DNA from: Streptomyces sp. A3M-1-3
GTDB taxonomy: Bacteria > Actinomycetota > Actinomycetes > Streptomycetales > Streptomycetaceae
Reading direction: 5' to 3'
NCBI RefSeq assembly: GCF_024213665.1
Contig: NZ_JANAVP010000014.1
Location: 118,492 to 182,491 of the forward strand
DNA: 64,000 bases
How positions within the stretch are numbered: position 1 is the stretch's first letter; each line of letters starts with the position of its first letter. Position numbers and translations under genes: made by a program. The notes beneath the pieces were generated by a model that saw only the letters and a program-made list of their open reading frames with translations, did not search any database and was not told the origin of the DNA. Positions 59,789-64,000 of the stretch are shown here, in pieces.

Positions 59789-62434
59789 GTGGCCAAGCTC
59801 ACGCTCGCGCAGCTGGAGCGCCATCTCTTCGCGGCGGCGGACATTCTGCGCGGCACCATGGACGCCGCCGAGTACAAGGACTACATCTTCGGTCTGCTCT
59901 TCCTGAAGCGGATCAACGACGAGTTCGAAGCGGCGCGCAAGCGGATCGTGAAGGCGGAGCTGACCAAGGGGAAGTCGCCCGAGGACGCGGCCGCGGTCGC
60001 CGAGCGCTCACCGGCGTATACCGCCCAGGGAGTCATCTTCGTGCCGGCCGAGGCCCGCTGGGAGCGGGTGCTCGGTGGAGTGGCCAAGATCAATGACGAC
60101 TTTCTGCAGCCGGCCTTCCAAGCGCTCATGGCCGAGAAGAGCAACGGGAAGCTCAAGGGGCTTTTCGATCACATCACCTTCAGCCGGATCGGTGGCGGAG
60201 GCGGTACCTCTTCGTCCGCAGACCTCGCCGACAAACGGCTCAAGGCCCTGATCCAGCATTTCGACGGTCTGGATCTGCGCGGCGAGAACTTCGAGTTCCC
60301 GGACATGATCGGCGCCGCGTACGAGTACCTGATCAAGGAATTCGCGGACTCGGCGGGCAGCAAGGGCGGCGAGTTCTACACCCCGCGTGCGGTCGTACGC
60401 ATGATGGTCGAGCTGGCCCGTCCGCAGCCCGGAATGCGGATCTACGACCCGTGCGTCGGCTCGGGCGGCATGCTCATCCACGCCAAGGAGTACATCGACG
60501 AGCACGGTGGTGACTCCCGAGACCTGGACTTCGGCGGCCAGGACGCCAACAGCGGCTCCTGGGTGATGGCCACCATGAACCTGCTGTTCCACGGCGTGAA
60601 GAGCTTCGAGCTGCACACGGGCGACACGCTCACCACGCCGCTGCACACGGACGGGAGTGGCCGGCTCCAGACGTTCGACCTGGTGCTGAGTAACCCGCCG
60701 TTCTCGATGGACTATGACAAGGCGCTGATCGGCGACGAAGGGATTGCGGACCGGATGCCCCACGGGGCCACCTCGGAGCGCGGCAAGGCCGACCTGATGT
60801 TCCTGCAGCACATGCTGAGCATGGTGCGGGACAGCGGGCGCGACGGCACGGTCATCAGCGTCATGCCGCACGGCGTGCTCTTCCGCGGCAGCACGGAGCA
60901 GGAGATCCGCACCAAGCTGCTGGACGCGGATCTCGTCGAGGCCGTCATCGGGCTGGCTCCCAACCTCTTCTACGGGACCGGGATCCCGGCGTGTGTGCTG
61001 GTGCTACGGGCACCAGGCAAGAAGAGCCCGGAGCGGCGTGGCAGGGTGCTCTTCATCAACGCCGACCGCGAGTTCCACAAGGAATCCGCGCAGAACGTGC
61101 TGCTGCCCGAGCACGTCGAGAAGATCGTCTCGACGTTTCATGCGTTCAAGGACGTGCCGGACTTCGCGCGCGTCGTCAGCCGTGACGAGCTGGCCGCCAA
61201 CGACGACAACCTCAACATCCGCCGGTATGTAGACAACACCCCGCCGCCGGAGCCGCAGGACGTGCGGGCACATCTGACGGGCGGCGTGCCGCGGGTGGAG
61301 ATCGAGGCCAAGAAGAGCCTGCTCGACTCGTACGGTCTCGGGCTCGGTGACCTGTTCGCGGACGGCGGCGGCGAGTACGTCGACTTCCTCCCGGAGCCGG
61401 AGCGACCGGATGCGGCGCGCTTGGCCGAGCTGGCGAAGCCGCGCGAGGCCGCGTTGTGGTCCGGGTTCGAGAGGTGGTGGGCGGCGGAGGCGGAGCAGAT
61501 CGCGGGGCTCGTACCGGTCTACGGCGACGACCGCACGGACGGCGAACGGCGTGCCCAGCTGGTACGCGTACGCGCCGACTTGCTCGAAACCTTCCGTGAA
61601 CACCTGGAGCGGGTCGGTCTGCTCGATCACTACGCCCTGGCCGGCAGCATCGTGGGCTGGTGGCAGGCGGCGCGCTACGAACTGATGGCGCTCGCCGGGA
61701 ACGGCTTCGGCGGGGTCGTCGACGGCTGGGTCGAAATGGTCGAGACGATGCTGCTGCCGGAGCGCGACCCGCGCACGGGCGGCGGACGCAAGCGGTCGGG
61801 CGCGGAGCGGCGCCAGGCGTACGACCACAAGGTGGTCGCCGCGATCGTGCCCGAGTTCCTGGAGGAGCTGGCGGCGGCGGATGCGCGCAAGGCGGAGCTG
61901 GACGCGCGCTGGAAGGCGGCGCAAGCGGCTGAGGCCGCGGCGACGGGGGGCGACGCGGATGGGGATTCCGATGCGGACGCCGACGCCGATGCTGCGCCTG
62001 CGGAGCCCCTGCTCAGCGCCGCCGACCTGGCCAAGCTGAAGCGGGACCGCACCAAGGCGAATGCGGCGGTGAAGGCGCTGGAGGACGACTTCTGGCCGCT
62101 GGACTCGGACGGCCAGAGCAAGGTCCTGGGGCTGGACGCAGGCCAGGACCAGGGCGAGGGCCAGCAGACGCTGGGGGACCAGCTGCCCCGGCTCCACCGA
62201 GCGCGGGCCGCGCTGGACGAGGCGGGCGAGCGGGAGGCCGTGCTGGGGGTGCTGCGGGATGACCTCGCGGCCAAGCTGACGGGGCATGTGGTGCGGCGGC
62301 GACGGGAGTTGGTGGCGGCGTACGGGGTGTGGGACGGCAAGTACGCGGTGTCGCTGCGAGAGATTGAGGCCCGGCGTGCTGAGGCTGCTGATCGCCTGGA
62401 GCGCATGCTGAAGGAGCTTGGCTATGCAGGCTGA
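59789..62434 (+). CDS. hsdM: type I restriction-modification DNA methyltransferase (HsdM) with long C-terminal extension
   Basis: The 881-residue protein starts at GTG 59789 behind CAGGGAG. The N-terminal HsdM domain (LAQLERHLFAAADILRGTMD, EYKDYIFGLLFLKRINDEFE) precedes the N6-adenine methylase core with the SAM loop IYDPCVGSGGMLIHAKEYID and catalytic LVLSNPPFSMDYD. A typical HsdM has about 500 residues. The extra 350 or so contain charged helices, an acidic repeat (DADGDSDADADADA) and probable coiled coil. It is followed, with an 11-bp overlap, by hsdS. It is expected to methylate one adenine per strand at the site chosen by HsdS. Confidence 0.93.
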   Translation: MAKLTLAQLERHLFAAADILRGTMDAAEYKDYIFGLLFLKRINDEFEAARKRIVKAELTKGKSPEDAAAVAERSPAYTAQGVIFVPAEARWERVLGGVAKINDDFLQPAFQALMAEKSNGKLKGLFDHITFSRIGGGGGTSSSADLADKRLKALIQHFDGLDLRGENFEFPDMIGAAYEYLIKEFADSAGSKGGEFYTPRAVVRMMVELARPQPGMRIYDPCVGSGGMLIHAKEYIDEHGGDSRDLDFGGQDANSGSWVMATMNLLFHGVKSFELHTGDTLTTPLHTDGSGRLQTFDLVLSNPPFSMDYDKALIGDEGIADRMPHGATSERGKADLMFLQHMLSMVRDSGRDGTVISVMPHGVLFRGSTEQEIRTKLLDADLVEAVIGLAPNLFYGTGIPACVLVLRAPGKKSPERRGRVLFINADREFHKESAQNVLLPEHVEKIVSTFHAFKDVPDFARVVSRDELAANDDNLNIRRYVDNTPPPEPQDVRAHLTGGVPRVEIEAKKSLLDSYGLGLGDLFADGGGEYVDFLPEPERPDAARLAELAKPREAALWSGFERWWAAEAEQIAGLVPVYGDDRTDGERRAQLVRVRADLLETFREHLERVGLLDHYALAGSIVGWWQAARYELMALAGNGFGGVVDGWVEMVETMLLPERDPRTGGGRKRSGAERRQAYDHKVVAAIVPEFLEELAAADARKAELDARWKAAQAAEAAATGGDADGDSDADADADAAPAEPLLSAADLAKLKRDRTKANAAVKALEDDFWPLDSDGQSKVLGLDAGQDQGEGQQTLGDQLPRLHRARAALDEAGEREAVLGVLRDDLAAKLTGHVVRRRRELVAAYGVWDGKYAVSLREIEARRAEAADRLERMLKELGYAG

Positions 62435-63632
62435 AGAAGAGATCCGCTGGGTTCCGGTGCGGGAGCTCGGCGAGGTCCGTATGGGAAAGCAGCTGTCTCC
62501 GGACAGTCGGGCTGCGGTGCAGCAGTTTCCGTACCTGCGTGTGGCCAACGTCTTCGACGGTCGAATCGATTACTCCGACGTCAAGACGATGGGTTTCACC
62601 GAGACAGAACGAGCGACTTATAGCCTTCGGCGAGGTGACATCCTCTTGAATGAAGGTCAAAGCCTGGAGTTGGTCGGACGCAGCGCGATCTACGAGGGGC
62701 CGGAGAGCGCGTTCTGTTTTCAGAACACTCTTGTGCGGTTTCGGGCAGGGCAGGAGGTACTACCCGAATACGCGCAGGTTGTGTTCAGCCGGTGGTTGGC
62801 GACCGGGGTGTTCGCGTCTATCGCGAAGAAGACCACGAGCATCGCTCACTTGGGGGGAGAGCGGTTCGCAGCGCTGGGGTTCCCTCTTCGCACTCTCGCC
62901 CACCAGCGACGAGTCGTTGACCTGCTCGATGCTGTGACAGGCATGGAGCGAGCCATCGAGGAATCAATTGCCAAGGCGCTTACCATCCGAGATGCCCTCA
63001 TGGGCAAGCTACTGGGCGACCTCCATTGGGACAGTATCCTCGCCGACGCGCTAAACGGGCCAATCCGAAATGGCTTTTCGCCAGTTGAGAGTCAGACTTG
63101 GACGGGTGTGCAAATGCTGGGTCTAGGGTGTCTCACTCATAGTGGTTTCAGTCCGCGCCAGTTGAAAAACGCTCCCGCATCGCTGACGGTCTCACATCCC
63201 GCAGTGTTGGTTGACGGGGATCTGCTTATGAGCCGTGCAAACACCCGGGAACTCGTTGGCCTTGCAGGGATCTATCGCGATATTGGGAACCCCTGCATCT
63301 ACCCAGATCTAATGATGCGGCTACGTACATCAGAGGCTTGCCTACCAGAGTTTCTTGAGGCTGTAATCCGGTCTCCGAGGGCTCGGCGCGGCATCATGGC
63401 GCTGGCGCAAGGCACGTCCGAGAGTATGGTCAAGATTTCTGCACGGGCCGCTATGGGCCTAGCTGTTCCCTTGCCGGACATGGCTGAGCAGAAACAGTTC
63501 CTTGCGGTGCTTGCCAGCGCTGGCGAGCGAGTCGATGCTGAAGTTACGGAGCTGGCCAAGCTGCGCAAGCTCAAGCAGGGCCTCGCCGATGACCTGTTGA
63601 CCGGGAATGTCGAGGTCGACGATCTCGCATGA
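62424..63632 (+). CDS. hsdS: type I restriction-modification specificity subunit (HsdS)
   Basis: This 402-residue protein with two target-recognition halves starts WVPVRELGEVRMGKQLSPDS and reads GDILLNEGQSLELVGRSAIY, FPLRTLAHQRRVVDLLDAVT. The second half has SPRQLKNAPASLTVSHPAV, GDLLMSRANTRELVGLAGIY and VPLPDMAEQKQFLAVLASAG, ending LKQGLADDLLTGNVEV. The ATG at 62424 has AAGGAG 7 bp upstream, inside the end of hsdM. GC is visibly lower in the second recognition half (about 62990-63480), consistent with exchange of recognition domains. The target sequence cannot be predicted. Confidence 0.92.
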   Translation: MQAEEEIRWVPVRELGEVRMGKQLSPDSRAAVQQFPYLRVANVFDGRIDYSDVKTMGFTETERATYSLRRGDILLNEGQSLELVGRSAIYEGPESAFCFQNTLVRFRAGQEVLPEYAQVVFSRWLATGVFASIAKKTTSIAHLGGERFAALGFPLRTLAHQRRVVDLLDAVTGMERAIEESIAKALTIRDALMGKLLGDLHWDSILADALNGPIRNGFSPVESQTWTGVQMLGLGCLTHSGFSPRQLKNAPASLTVSHPAVLVDGDLLMSRANTRELVGLAGIYRDIGNPCIYPDLMMRLRTSEACLPEFLEAVIRSPRARRGIMALAQGTSESMVKISARAAMGLAVPLPDMAEQKQFLAVLASAGERVDAEVTELAKLRKLKQGLADDLLTGNVEVDDLA

Positions 63633-63635
63633 GGT

Positions 63636-63903
63636 CTACGGGGCGGGGGGCTGCCCGTCCGTAGGGAGTTTGAGCTCCGCCCACACAGTCTTGCCGATGC
63701 CGTGCGCGCGCGGACACGTACCCCAACGGTCCGAAAGGGCGATCATCAGCGTCAGGCCGCGGCCGTCCTCGTCGTCGGCCCCGGCCGGGCGTGGCTTCGG
63801 GAGGGCGTCGCAGGCGTCTGCTACCTCGATGCGCAACGTGTTGTCGTAGAGGGCGAAACGCATCCCGATCTCACGGCCCGGTGAGACCTGGCCGTGCTCG
63901 ACG
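63636..63903 (-). pseudogene. 5'-truncated RsbW-like ATP-binding protein
   Basis: The minus-strand frame reads EHGQVSPGREIGMRFALYDN, then LRIEVADACDALPKPRPAGA, DEDGRGLTLMIALSDRWGTC (G2 box) and ends GKTVWAELKLPTD. These are the second half of an RsbW-like HATPase. The N-box (ELVTNAxRH) that should lie upstream is absent, and a 23-bp-period duplication sits where the frame is lost. It begins 3 bp from the hsdS stop, on the opposite strand. It is probably a gene broken at the edge of the defence island. A short protein from ATG 63863 (75 residues) could still be made. Confidence 0.6.
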
Positions 63904-63924
63904 GCGAGACCTGGCCGTGCTCGA
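63883..63924. repeat. 19-bp direct repeat, 23-bp period
   Basis: GAGACCTGGCCGTGCTCGA occurs at 63883-63901 and 63906-63924. It lies at the point where the truncated ATPase gene loses its reading. A 9-bp inverted repeat (GGCCACTGG / CCAGTGGCC) follows within the next 60 bp. Confidence 0.8.
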
Positions 63925-64000
63925 GTACCGGTAGGCCACTGGCGAGGTTTCCGCTGCGCGGACCCTTTTCCAGTGGCCCCCGGCCCGAACCCGCCGTGCA

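Noticed and set aside
63636..64000. Start of hsdR after hsdS
   Set aside because: The strand and motifs are those of an RsbW-like ATPase remnant, with no DEAD-box helicase or nuclease motif.

Overview
The window comes from the chromosome of a Streptomyces or very close relative. It is high-GC with GTG starts and Actinobacteria-style spacing, and it carries the streptomycete developmental block whiD - bldM - shbA next to guaB, with chorismate mutase and guaA further on. From memory this gene order follows the S. coelicolor SCO4767-SCO4785 neighbourhood; that synteny is recalled, not computed here. No rRNA, tRNA or CRISPR array was seen.

Region 1 (1-9.8 kb) is accessory and metabolic. It holds an ester-cyclase-like protein, a 2-hydroxyacid dehydrogenase, and the wreck of a sugar ABC transporter operon. 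The substrate-binding protein is intact, but permease 1 and the front half of permease 2 have been replaced by a TnpB-only IS200/IS605-type element. A DeoR/LacI-hybrid regulator follows, with TGATCGAA half-sites at the transporter promoter and at its own divergent promoter. That divergent promoter leads into the collapsed remnant of a DUF2264-like gene. An SDR, a MOSC protein and a LysR regulator follow.

Region 2 (9.8-33 kb) is conserved chromosome. It contains whiD, bldM, shbA, guaB and a guaB-like gene lacking the catalytic cysteine. It also has two small membrane proteins, a UDP-sugar dehydrogenase homologue that also lacks its catalytic cysteine, and glpD. Four tandem Ser/Thr-kinase-type receptors follow, one of them a pseudokinase, then a GabD2-type dehydrogenase, a GMC oxidoreductase with an Fe-S-like cysteine motif, and a sortase-anchored (LAETG) wall protein.

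Region 3 (33-46 kb) is accessory. A secreted LamG protein is followed by a 2186-residue RHS protein whose C-terminal tip has a His/Cys-dyad domain. The RHS stop overlaps a small, lower-GC gene that is a candidate immunity protein. Beyond a strong terminator lie a DUF397 / XRE (WhiJ-like) / RsbW-like ATPase set, with a perfect 12-bp inverted repeat between the divergent genes, and a second sortase substrate (LAATG).

Region 4 (48-57.7 kb) is again conserved: chorismate mutase, guaA, a class II aldolase, membrane proteins, and a PspC membrane protein divergent from a PspC-histidine kinase / LuxR response regulator pair. Upstream of chorismate mutase sits an apparently leaderless 23-codon peptide with Phe and Tyr codons, followed by a strong terminator, which looks like an undescribed attenuator.

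Region 5 (57.7-64 kb) is a defence island, RloA-RloB-HsdM-HsdS, with overlapping or close genes and no HsdR in the window. It ends beside a 5'-truncated ATPase gene and a short direct repeat. The best candidates for something new are the RloAB-HsdMS module, the chorismate mutase attenuator and the RHS tip/immunity pair.
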